NCBI GenBank assembly: GCA_003246575.1
Contig: QJZZ01000003.1
Span: 208,644 to 272,643 of the forward strand
Reading direction: 5' to 3'
Length of the DNA stretch: 64,000 nt
Source of the DNA: Candidatus Saccharimonadota bacterium
GTDB lineage: Bacteria; Patescibacteriota; Saccharimonadia; Saccharimonadales; Saccharimonadaceae
Shown piece after piece: positions 45,377 to 53,400 of the stretch. The stretch's first letter is position 1. Each line of letters begins with the position of its first letter. The position numbers were made by a program, and so were the translations under genes. The notes under the pieces were generated by a model. It was not told the origin of the DNA. It ran no database searches and worked only from the letters and a program-made list of their open reading frames with translations.

Positions 45377-47314
45377 ATGTACTACTACGAAATCGCACCA
45401 TCGCTGATCGTCCGCGCGGGTCAAAACACCCTCACCTACTCAAGCGACTCCGTACTCGATACTGGTGCGATCGTAGAGGTTGAGATAGGCTCACGCCTCA
45501 CAATCGGCGTCGTCACAGAGCGCGTCAAAGCTAAACCGGCCTACGAAGTAAAACCAATCAAAAATAATCTGGCGCTTACACTGCCCGCACAACTTCTTCG
45601 AACACTCGCTTGGACCGCCGAGTATTATCACACCCCGCTTGCGTCCGTTCTGCAAACCGCCTTGCCCCGCGGCCTCACAAAACAACGCCGCGCCACAAAA
45701 AAATCCGTACTTCAGGCCACCCGAAACCGAACAAAAAATGTACTCAATACAGATCAGACTGCCGCTCTCGAGAAGATACGGGCCACTCCGTCAGGCACAA
45801 TTCTTCTGCATGGCATCACCGGCTCGGGCAAGACCGAAGTGTACATCCGTGCCGCTCAGGACGCACTTGCAGCGGGCCAATCTGCAATCATTCTCGTGCC
45901 AGAAATCGCACTTACGTCTCAGCTTGTCGCTGATTTCCAGCATCACTTCGCCGACATTATACTCACCCATTCCAAGCAAACTGAAGCCCAGCGTCATCAC
46001 GCCTGGCTCGATGTGCTTCAGTCAGACAATCCTCGCGTCGTCATTGGTCCACGCTCGGCACTATTTTCACCTCTCAGCTCAATCGGACTCATCGTGATCG
46101 ACGAATGCCACGAACCGAGCTTCAAACAGGAGCAAGCACCTCGCTACTCCGCACTTCGCCTCGCTAGTACCCTCTCACACGAGCATCGGGCGAAACTCAT
46201 TCTCGGCAGTGCAACACCAAATGCGAGCGACTACTATCTTGCCAAGCACGCCAATCGCCCCATCGTTGAGATGTTCAATCTCGCACGCACGGATGCCGTC
46301 AAGCCAACTATTCAGTTAATCGACATGACCAAGCGCACCAACTTCACTAAACATCGCTTTTTCTCAGACGCGCTCATTGCCCGCATCACCTCGACTCTCG
46401 CGGCAGGAGATCAGTCACTCGTGTTCCATAACCGTCGCGGGAGCGCACCGATCACTCTTTGCGAAGAATGTGGCTGGCAGGCTGGGTGTGGCCGCTGTTT
46501 TGTGCCGCTCACTCTTCACGCAGATCAGCACAAACTCGTGTGCCACATTTGCGGTATGTCCAGTCCAGTTCCCACCTCGTGTCCAGAATGTGGTAGTGTC
46601 GACATACTGCACAAGGGCATTGGGACAAAACTGATTGAGTCGGAGCTCATGCGACTCTTCCCCAAGGCTCGTATCGCTCGTTTTGACGGTGATACCGATA
46701 CCGCAGATGCCCTCGATCAACGCTATCAAGAACTGTACGACGGTGAAATCGACATTATCGTCGGTACCCAAGTCATCGCCAAAGGTCTCGACCTCCCCCA
46801 CCTTCGCACAGTCGGTGTCGTCCAAGCAGATGCCGGACTCAGCCTTCCAGACTACACCTCATCGGAGCGAACATTCCAGTTACTCAGCCAGGTTATCGGT
46901 CGCGTCGGTAGGTCATCGCACGAAACACACGTTATTGTTCAGAGCTACCAACCGACCCATCCAGCCGTGCACGATGGCATCGCACAAGATTACGCTACCT
47001 TCTACGAGCGCACGCTCAAACTCCGAAAAGCCAGCAACTTTCCTCCGTTTACTCACCTCCTCAAGCTCGTGTGCATCTACAAAACCGAAGCTGCAGCCGT
47101 ACGCAACGCCCAGAAGCTTGCCGCGCAACTCCGCTCGTCTGTCCCTGACATTGAACTACTCGGGCCAACCCCAGCATTCTACGAACGCGTCCGCGATACC
47201 TATCGCTGGCAGCTCGTGCTCAAGTCGCCACACCGCCAAGCGCTCCTCGATGCGCTCGAATATTTGCCACTGAGTCACTGGCAGTACGAACTCGACCCCC
47301 TAAGCCTCCTCTAA
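45377..47314 (+). CDS. priA: Primosomal replication helicase PriA
   Basis: Restarts stalled replication forks. The 645 residues from ATG 45377 (MYYYEIAPSLIVRAG) show Walker A (GITGSGKTEVYIR), the DECH box with aromatic-rich loop (IVIDECHEPSFKQEQAPRYSAL), and four cysteine pairs binding two zinc ions (CEECGWQAGCGRC, CHICG, CPECG). The helicase motif VGTQVIAKGLDLP and motif VI (QVIGRVGRSS) are also present. A start at 45338 would include the promoter and is rejected. Confidence 0.95.
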   Translation: MYYYEIAPSLIVRAGQNTLTYSSDSVLDTGAIVEVEIGSRLTIGVVTERVKAKPAYEVKPIKNNLALTLPAQLLRTLAWTAEYYHTPLASVLQTALPRGLTKQRRATKKSVLQATRNRTKNVLNTDQTAALEKIRATPSGTILLHGITGSGKTEVYIRAAQDALAAGQSAIILVPEIALTSQLVADFQHHFADIILTHSKQTEAQRHHAWLDVLQSDNPRVVIGPRSALFSPLSSIGLIVIDECHEPSFKQEQAPRYSALRLASTLSHEHRAKLILGSATPNASDYYLAKHANRPIVEMFNLARTDAVKPTIQLIDMTKRTNFTKHRFFSDALIARITSTLAAGDQSLVFHNRRGSAPITLCEECGWQAGCGRCFVPLTLHADQHKLVCHICGMSSPVPTSCPECGSVDILHKGIGTKLIESELMRLFPKARIARFDGDTDTADALDQRYQELYDGEIDIIVGTQVIAKGLDLPHLRTVGVVQADAGLSLPDYTSSERTFQLLSQVIGRVGRSSHETHVIVQSYQPTHPAVHDGIAQDYATFYERTLKLRKASNFPPFTHLLKLVCIYKTEAAAVRNAQKLAAQLRSSVPDIELLGPTPAFYERVRDTYRWQLVLKSPHRQALLDALEYLPLSHWQYELDPLSLL

Positions 47315-47319
47315 TCTGG

Positions 47320-47332
47320 TATACTAAAACCA
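47320..47332 (+). promoter_or_regulatory. Leaderless extended -10 box of def
   Basis: TGG-TATACT (box 47320-47325), 7 bases, ATG 47333. It overlaps the end of priA, so def-fmt has its own promoter. Confidence 0.55.
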
Positions 47333-47911
47333 ATGAAAAAAGAAGCTATCATCACCCTACCTCACGCACATTTGCGCCAAAAATCATCGCGCGTCTTCGA
47401 AGTGTCCGATGAGATCAAGCAATTGATCGACGACATGACGAGCGCGAGTCTTGACTGGGAAGATTCACGACCCCACGAAATCAGCGCCGCCCTCGCCGCC
47501 GTGCAGATTGACCGCCTCGAGCGAGTCGTCATCGTACGCAGTGATTTCGACGACAAGGAGATCCGCGAATTCACCCCTCTCATCAATCCGGAAATCGTCA
47601 AATACGAAGGCGAGCAAATCGAAGATTTTGAAGGCTGCCTCAGCGTCAAAGACGTCTACGGCAAAGTAAAACGCTGGAGCAAGATTCGCGTCAAAGCGCT
47701 CAACCTCGATGGTGAAGAAGTTCGTTTCCGCGCCGAAGGCTTCCTGGCTCGCGTCATCCAACACGAAGTCGACCACACGAACGGCATCGTCTTTATCGAT
47801 CACATCCGTGATACCCACGATGCCTTCTACTACCTCAATGCCAAAGGTGAGCTTGAGCCTCGCGACTACGACCAGTACATCAAGGACAACCATGACCTCT
47901 GGGAAGATTAA
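47333..47911 (+). CDS. def: Peptide deformylase
   Basis: Removes the formyl group from nascent proteins. Motif 1 is SAALAAVQI (usually GxGLAAxQ), motif 2 is EGCLSV with the metal-binding Cys, and motif 3 is QHEVDHTNG with the two His and catalytic Glu. The 192 residues are normal. Motif 1 is altered at its first glycine. fmt overlaps its end by 20 bases, giving the common def-fmt pair. Confidence 0.93.
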   Translation: MKKEAIITLPHAHLRQKSSRVFEVSDEIKQLIDDMTSASLDWEDSRPHEISAALAAVQIDRLERVVIVRSDFDDKEIREFTPLINPEIVKYEGEQIEDFEGCLSVKDVYGKVKRWSKIRVKALNLDGEEVRFRAEGFLARVIQHEVDHTNGIVFIDHIRDTHDAFYYLNAKGELEPRDYDQYIKDNHDLWED

Positions 47912-48809
47912 TCCGGAACCAACTGTTTTCTTCGGGAGTGGACCGGTTGCCGCACGATCTCTTGAGCTTCTCCTCGAACACACCCCTGTCGAAGTTGTTA
48001 TCACCAAGCCACGTCCACCTCATCACAAAGGTGACGTGCCCGTGCTCGCGCTTGCCGAAGCACGCGGGTTACGCGTCATCACTGCCGCCAACAAAGCCGA
48101 ACTCAACCAGCGCATAGCAGAAGAATCGTTTCAGAGCCGATATGCAGTACTGATCGACTTTGGCATCATCGTCAGCCAAGCGGTGATTGATACGTTCGAG
48201 CTCGGTATTATCAATAGCCACTTTTCACTTCTTCCTCATCTCCGCGGCGCCGACCCAATCACTTGGTCAATCGCCAACGGTGACGAGACTACCGGTGTTA
48301 GCTTGATGTGCGTTGATGAAGGACTCGATACCGGCACACTCATCACCTCTCGTACACTCCATCTCGAACCAACCGACACAACCATCAGTTTGACCGAAAA
48401 ACTCATCGACCTGAGCGACGCACTTATCCAAGAATACGTCCCTCGCTACCTCGCAGGCGATATCACCCCGCACAACCAACCTCATCCAGATCGCGCGACG
48501 TATTCACGCAAACTCACGAAGGACGATGGCCGCATCGACTGGAACGACTCAGCTGTTTCAATCGAGCGTAAAATCCGCGCCTTTATCGAATGGCCGCAAT
48601 CACGTGCCCGTTTCGCCGGACTCGACGTCATCATCACCCGCGCACATGTCGTGCCTGGAGCGGGTACGCCGAGCACCTATCACCTCGAAGGCAATGAGTT
48701 TATCGTCTACACCGGAGATCAGGCTCTATCGATCGACGCACTCAAACCTGCGGGCAAAAAAGAAATGCCCATACAGGCATTTCTTGCGGGATATCGTAGT
48801 AAACTTTAG
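47892..48809 (+). CDS. fmt: Methionyl-tRNA formyltransferase
   Basis: Adds formyl to Met-tRNA for initiation. From ATG 47892 the 305 residues begin MTSGKINPEPTVFFGSGPVA. The catalytic region is LGIINSHFSLLPHLRGADPITWSIANGDETTGVSLM, with Asn, His and Asp in the expected places. The C-terminal OB-fold domain (RIDWNDSAVSIERKIRAF) binds tRNA. Frames reaching further upstream are def shadows. Confidence 0.94.
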   Translation: MTSGKINPEPTVFFGSGPVAARSLELLLEHTPVEVVITKPRPPHHKGDVPVLALAEARGLRVITAANKAELNQRIAEESFQSRYAVLIDFGIIVSQAVIDTFELGIINSHFSLLPHLRGADPITWSIANGDETTGVSLMCVDEGLDTGTLITSRTLHLEPTDTTISLTEKLIDLSDALIQEYVPRYLAGDITPHNQPHPDRATYSRKLTKDDGRIDWNDSAVSIERKIRAFIEWPQSRARFAGLDVIITRAHVVPGAGTPSTYHLEGNEFIVYTGDQALSIDALKPAGKKEMPIQAFLAGYRSKL

Positions 48810-49243
48810 GCGGCTGGCTCTTCGAGTCCACCAAGGATAGCATCGCGGTTCTTGACCGTTTCGTCCTTGAGTTCTTGCATGGTAGCCGCAACAACATCAC
48901 GGTAGTCAGGACGGTTGAGTCCGAGCCACTTGAGGCTTGCGTATTCTGATTTGACGACCAATTCAGGTACATCAGCTGGCGCACCGGTCTTGAGCTGTTG
49001 CCAGACAGCATCTTCTTGATAGTTCGGGATGTTATCGGCAATCCACTTGTTGACCTTGGCCTCATCGCGATCGATGAAACTTTCAAACTCATCAAGTTGA
49101 GCGTCAGATAGGCCTTCAGATAGCTTTGTACCGACACGCAGCTCGAGCTGCTCGCGGAAATAATCCAAAAATGCCTGTTTTTGGTCTTCCGGCAATTCGC
49201 CGAGACCTACTTCGTCAAGAAATTTCTCATCAAGTTGAAACAT
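48806..49243 (-). CDS. Helical acidic protein of unknown function (145 aa)
   Basis: Not firmly recognised. The protein is acidic and helical (MFQLDEKFLDEVGLGELPED, DYFREQLELRVGTKLSEGLSDAQLDEFESF) without membrane segments or cysteines. The first 75 residues resemble the small protein at 55.2 kb in pattern (ELPEDQKQ..., LRxxMxxxLxxGLxDxQ), of the type sometimes called DUF5663. It has a TGC-TATAAT promoter at 49277-49282 and the ribosome site AAAGAGG. It overlaps the fmt stop tail to tail. Confidence 0.75.
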   Translation of the reverse strand: MFQLDEKFLDEVGLGELPEDQKQAFLDYFREQLELRVGTKLSEGLSDAQLDEFESFIDRDEAKVNKWIADNIPNYQEDAVWQQLKTGAPADVPELVVKSEYASLKWLGLNRPDYRDVVAATMQELKDETVKNRDAILGGLEEPAA

Positions 49244-49276
49244 ACAAACCTCTTTTTAGAGTTATCTAATAGAGTC

Positions 49277-49282
49277 ATTATA
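49277..49282 (-). promoter_or_regulatory. Extended -10 box of the 145-aa gene
   Basis: TGC-TATAAT on the minus strand. The region of its -35 (about 49300) coincides with the left 13-bp inverted repeat of the GC-rich cassette. Confidence 0.6.
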
Positions 49283-49293
49283 GCATTGAAAAT

Positions 49294-49306
49294 CGCAAGA
49301 GCGTAG
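49294..49306 (+). repeat. Left 13-bp terminal inverted repeat of the GC-rich cassette
   Basis: CGCAAGAGCGTAG; the exact reverse complement lies at 49940-49952. Confidence 0.8.
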
Positions 49307-49313
49307 TACTGCT

Positions 49314-49350
49314 TCGCTGTCCGGCCCCAAAAGGAGGGGCCGGACAGCGA
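49314..49350. repeat. Perfect GC-rich hairpin after the cassette gene
   Basis: A 15-bp perfect inverted repeat (TCGCTGTCCGGCCCC / GGGGCCGGACAGCGA) with a 7-base loop. There is no T run in the expected place, so it is not an ordinary intrinsic terminator, although it may still stop or protect the transcript. Confidence 0.85.
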
Positions 49351-49369
49351 TAAGCATCAGACTTGGTCG

Positions 49370-49906
49370 TCAGAAGATGACGACCAGAAGCCCGATGGCA
49401 GCGAACGCCGCGGCCGCGGCCGCTGAGCTGAAGGCCCAGCGACGACCACGGCCATTGACTAGGCCGATGGTCTGAGCGACTGCCCAGACCACCATTGCCA
49501 GCCAGAACAGCCGATGCGCCAGGGCCACGTAGCCGTGAGCACCAATGGCATAGGCCACCACTGCAACGACGGCAAGCACGAACGCGGTCCCGAAGATAGC
49601 GGTGGGCGTGTAGAGCCCCCGACCATCTTTGAACCCGTTGAGCCAGGCCTCCGCACGTCCCTTGAGGGTGCGGTCGTAACGGGACTGCCAGAAAGCATCC
49701 CGCCCCCGATCGCGTGCCTCATTGTCGTCGGAGGCAGCGGCCAGCGCCGCCTCCAGAGCCGCGGGGACATCACCCCGGGTTGTGGTAGTGCGGAGACTGT
49801 CCTCGAAGACAGCCTTCCCGTGGAGCCAAGCCCCACCGTCCGCGGCTGTGGCAGTCATTGCTGCCTCGATTGGGACCTGATAACGGTCCGGGATCCGGAA
49901 ATTCAT
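49370..49906 (-). CDS. GC-rich gene for a membrane protein with a DGGxWL/FW domain (178 aa)
   Basis: Not recognised. Residues 1-95 form a soluble helical region with ATAADGGAWLHGKAVFEDSL, ALEAALAAASDD and RDAFWQSRYD. Three hydrophobic segments follow (AIFGTAFVLAVVAVVAYAIGA, LFWLAMVVWAVAQTIGLV and AAFAAIGLLVVIF). The same soluble pattern occurs in the protein at 61.0-61.8 kb. The base composition stands out: 49381-49440 is about three quarters G+C, against roughly half around it. The ribosome site GAAGGGCAG precedes ATG 49906. The gene has its own promoter, a structured leader and flanking inverted repeats. Confidence 0.8.
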   Translation of the reverse strand: MNFRIPDRYQVPIEAAMTATAADGGAWLHGKAVFEDSLRTTTTRGDVPAALEAALAAASDDNEARDRGRDAFWQSRYDRTLKGRAEAWLNGFKDGRGLYTPTAIFGTAFVLAVVAVVAYAIGAHGYVALAHRLFWLAMVVWAVAQTIGLVNGRGRRWAFSSAAAAAAFAAIGLLVVIF

Positions 49907-49937
49907 GTTACTGCCCTTCGTTTGGTCGGAGTGACGA

Positions 49938-49970
49938 AGCTACGCTCTTGCGCTGCGCAAGCGTGTAGCT
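49938..49970. repeat. Leader hairpin 1 of the cassette gene
   Basis: AGCTAC / GTAGCT outer arms and CTTGCGC / GCGCAAG inner arms. It includes the right 13-bp terminal repeat. Confidence 0.7.
49940..49952 (-). repeat. Right 13-bp terminal inverted repeat of the GC-rich cassette
   Basis: CTACGCTCTTGCG on the plus strand, exactly complementary to 49294-49306. No target duplication is visible outside the pair. Confidence 0.8.
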
Positions 49971-50018
49971 GGCGCACACCATTTGTATTGGTGCACAATA
50001 CAAAAAGTGTGCGCCAGC
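49968..50018. repeat. Leader hairpin 2 of the cassette gene
   Basis: A 51-base nested palindrome: outer arms GCTGGCGCACAC / GTGTGCGCCAGC (12 bp, perfect), inner arms TTTGTATTG / CAATACAAA (9 bp, perfect). It lies in the predicted 5' leader of the cassette gene. Confidence 0.85.
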
Positions 50019-50055
50019 CAGAAATAGCTCACGCAACAATACCTATGATGAAAAG

Positions 50056-50077
50056 TTCATTACGGTATCGTAATGAA
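50056..50077. promoter_or_regulatory. Palindromic operator-like site
   Basis: A perfect 9-bp inverted repeat (TTCATTACG / CGTAATGAA) with a 4-base centre, starting 5 bases after the -10 box and covering the expected transcription start near 50075. Confidence 0.7.
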
Positions 50078-50081
50078 GTAT

Positions 50082-50110
50082 ATTATAGCAAAAAATGTAT
50101 TTTTTGTCAA
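50082..50110 (-). promoter_or_regulatory. Consensus promoter of the GC-rich cassette gene
   Basis: TTGACA (50105-50110), 17-base spacer ending TTTGC, TATAAT (50082-50087). Both boxes are exact consensus with an extended -10, predicting strong transcription of a leader of about 170 bases. Confidence 0.85.
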
Positions 50111-50117
50111 TATATGA

Positions 50118-50420
50118 TTATGCCTGCGCCGACGTATCATCCGGAGTATTTTGGTCCTCGATGGTTTCCGGGCTAAGCTTTTCATTGAGAGCAAATTCAA
50201 CTTCATCGAGCAATTCAAGGTATCGGCTCAAGCGGTCGTCCGTATTCTCAATCGAAGATATCAGCTCGAAAGCTCGCCGATACAAGCCAGCGTCCTGTTG
50301 CACCTGCGCAAGTCGCATGACGAGCTGTAGTCTCTCTTCATTTGACAAGCCCTCAGCCTCAATCATAGGCTGCACTGCACGCAAAAGGTCCTCGCGTAGC
50401 TGAGTCAATTCATCTTTCAT
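50118..50420 (-). CDS. Helical protein of unknown function (100 aa)
   Basis: Not recognised. The residues form amphipathic helices resembling a helical-repeat (TPR-like) hairpin set (LSNEERLQLVMRLAQVQQDAGLYRRAFELIS). The tail NTPDDTSAQA is shared in similar form with the 74-aa protein at 42.4 kb. It follows the 1572-residue gene by 69 bases with a G-rich ribosome site (GGGGGG), so it is probably the last gene of that operon. Confidence 0.75.
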   Translation of the reverse strand: MKDELTQLREDLLRAVQPMIEAEGLSNEERLQLVMRLAQVQQDAGLYRRAFELISSIENTDDRLSRYLELLDEVEFALNEKLSPETIEDQNTPDDTSAQA

Positions 50421-50489
50421 ATACTGCCCCCCTTTTTTTCATTCTAAAGTTACACCTAATTATAAAGTGGTTGCGATACCGAGACAAGC

Positions 50490-53400
50490 TTACTGTACAA
50501 ATCTAGGTTTTCCAGTAAGGTTAACGGGGCCGATTTTCTGATACAACTCGCGACGAACCCTATCTGGATCCCGAGTAATATTTTTGCGCGCCCACTTCCG
50601 TCCTGCGGCCGTAAAGCTGAATTCAGGGCCGTTTGCAGTTTCTTTGATAACGTATGTTGCCCCACCATCAATCTGTGCCGGCATTAGATATGATAGACCT
50701 ACCGCAACCTGCGCGCGATCGTGGAACCACTCTTTGATCATCGCAGTCATATTGCGTTCAACTCGACTCAGTGTTGCATTGCGATGCAGATAGCCACGCT
50801 CGTTTATCCTTCGGCCAGCCAGTCCTTCGCCTCGCTCGCGATACCCACCTTCGTCGAATCCACCCCATGCCGCAGTAATAGGACGACCAGCTACGTATTC
50901 CGCTTCTAGCCTATCCACCTTCGTGTCAATGTTTGCCCCTGGCACATACTGCGATACCGTCCGACTATCAACGCCGTCCGAACCATCGGTCGGGGCTTCG
51001 TATCTATAATATGACGTGAACCCTGAGTCCACGAGCCTACCAGATGCACGACCGGCCTCTATCCTGCCTCCGACCTTGAGATCGTCTGAGCCGGCTCCTG
51101 TATCAGTCTTGCTATGCCCAACACCGCCGACTGCAGCGAGAGTCGACATGCGCGCCGCCATATTAATCCCGATCGTAGGAACCCACGAATTAAATTGCTT
51201 TCGATTCGAGAGTACATGCATAATCTCACGAAAGTTTGTCGCAAATGCAAGACCTGGCAGTTCCGGATGCCGAGCCGTTTCCCAGCGCACAGCGCCCGTG
51301 AATACATCCTTCTCAGGGTGACGATCAAATAGGCGCACCATACGCTCGAGATACTGCGCATCCATTCCTTGTGCATCCGCATCATTTCGAATCATCAAAA
51401 CTTCCTGATTCGGCATTTTGCCATCGCGCATTGCACGCTCAACAGACATCATGGCCGTATCGTACATTCTTTGAGCAACATGACCGATCATGCCCCTGCC
51501 ATATTCATTGTTCTGTCGCTTCTCTTCACTCCATGTCTTTTGAACCGTCGCAATCGAGAGATCAGGGAAATCATGTCGCGCACGTTCAATTTCCGCAAGC
51601 GTCTTATGTATTTTTTCGCTTTTTTGCGGATCAGATTCCGCCGAGTCAAACCAGTTCACATACAGTAAAATTGTTGCCTGCCCGGCCGCATCACCCTGTT
51701 GCGCATACAGCGAGAGCGTTTTATAGATATTATCAGATTCAGATGCAGCAGCGACAGGAATCGTGACAACTGCCCTCGTGTCAGAAGATAGGTTTTGCAG
51801 CTCCTGACTTGAGGTAATTGCCGCTTCGATTTCATCGGCATACTCATCGCTCACGGATGACCGTAGATGCTCACGATACCAACTAAGTTCTTGCGCGGTA
51901 TCCAGACGTGCTTGTGGATCCGACTCTAGGCGGGGCGATCGATCACGAGCAAGCGCTATCCGCTCCCGCTCCGATTCATACGAATTGGTCGACAGGCTAG
52001 GGTGTCCATATCCACCATATATCTCGCGCCTCGGAACCCTTTCTGCGCGCTCGAGTGACCTGCGCGGCACGACTCCAGGCACCCCAAAACCTTCAACTTC
52101 CCGTGCGGGCACATCAACAACGCGCTCAATCGCCGGAGGTGTCACTTTCATGTGAGGTACATACTCCTGGGTTTCGGTTGTGACTGTTGTTGTCATTTCA
52201 TGTGTCGATTGATCGCCTACGAGTGTCGCAAGTGGTGCCATGTGTGTCACGCCATCTGCCTCAGAACGAATCTCAACAACCTCAGCATAGGCACCATGGA
52301 ACTGCATATGCCCACTGCCATCGACAGAGAAGAATTGCGCCGCAGGGTCATCCGGAGCGATATTTATCGTACCGTCCGGCTGAACATCAACCATGAATAC
52401 TTCTCCCTGGGTATCACGTGACGCAGAGACTGCGAGCTTCAATGCTCCCTCTTGAGCATCCTCGGCCCAGTTTGTTTGTTCAGACCCCTGGAAAGAGCCA
52501 TTCTCTGTCATATGAGCAACCGTCATTTGAACGCCACCATTAGACGCCTTACCGGCGTCACCACCCCACCAGAGTCCGAGCTCATTGCGGTCGTACTTGC
52601 CCGGCGTGTCGTTGTTGTACCAGAAGTCACGCTTCACATCGACGGTTTGATCTTGGTGCGAAGCGATATATTCATTAACGCCGACCGTGGCCGTGGTTGT
52701 CTCTGTATGCGAAACGTAGGAGCCTCCGTCCATAACGCTGACATTGCTATCATGAAGCAGTACAAGACTGTGCGCGGTCAGCTCTCCCGTTGGATCAGTT
52801 TCAAGTCCCTGTACGAGCGTGCTGCCGTCTGGCGCATGAATATCCATCGTGCCGTCCGCATTCGTCACAAGCTCGTAGTCGCTCGGCAGTTCTAGTGCAT
52901 CATGCGTTGACCCCAAGTTATACGATGTGTAGGTGCTTGACGGCATATCGTACTCAATGTGCGATGAGGCTGACTGACCATTCACCATACCCTCAAGCAA
53001 TGTTTGACGACCGTCAGTCGATAAGCCTGCTGGGTGAACGAGATGCTCAGCAAGCCCGTCATAGCTTGGGTTCGCGAATGCGGCAATCTCTTGAGCGCCT
53101 ACGCCGAAGACGAAGCTTGTCGTGAAACCTACCGCCGCAGCAGTGGTTACACGCTTTGCACGAAGCTTGTTAAAAACGCGATCCTTAGCATCGATATCCG
53201 CGCTGAGCTCAAGAACGGCGTCGGTGTGGAGTGCAAGTGCGTCATCGATATCGCTATCCGATTCTATGCCAAGTGCATTCCTAAATCCTTCTGGTAGCTC
53301 AGAAAGTCTCCCCGCTAATTGCTGCTTTGCACGTGCCCGTGCAACGTCGAGGTCAAACCGCTCCTGCTCAATGCGCGCGACATCCGAGTACGCAACTAAA

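Noticed and set aside
49294..50110. Integron attC site or insertion sequence
   Set aside because: The hairpins recall attC folding, but no core sites of the known kind, integrase or transposase is visible, so only a cassette-like element is claimed.
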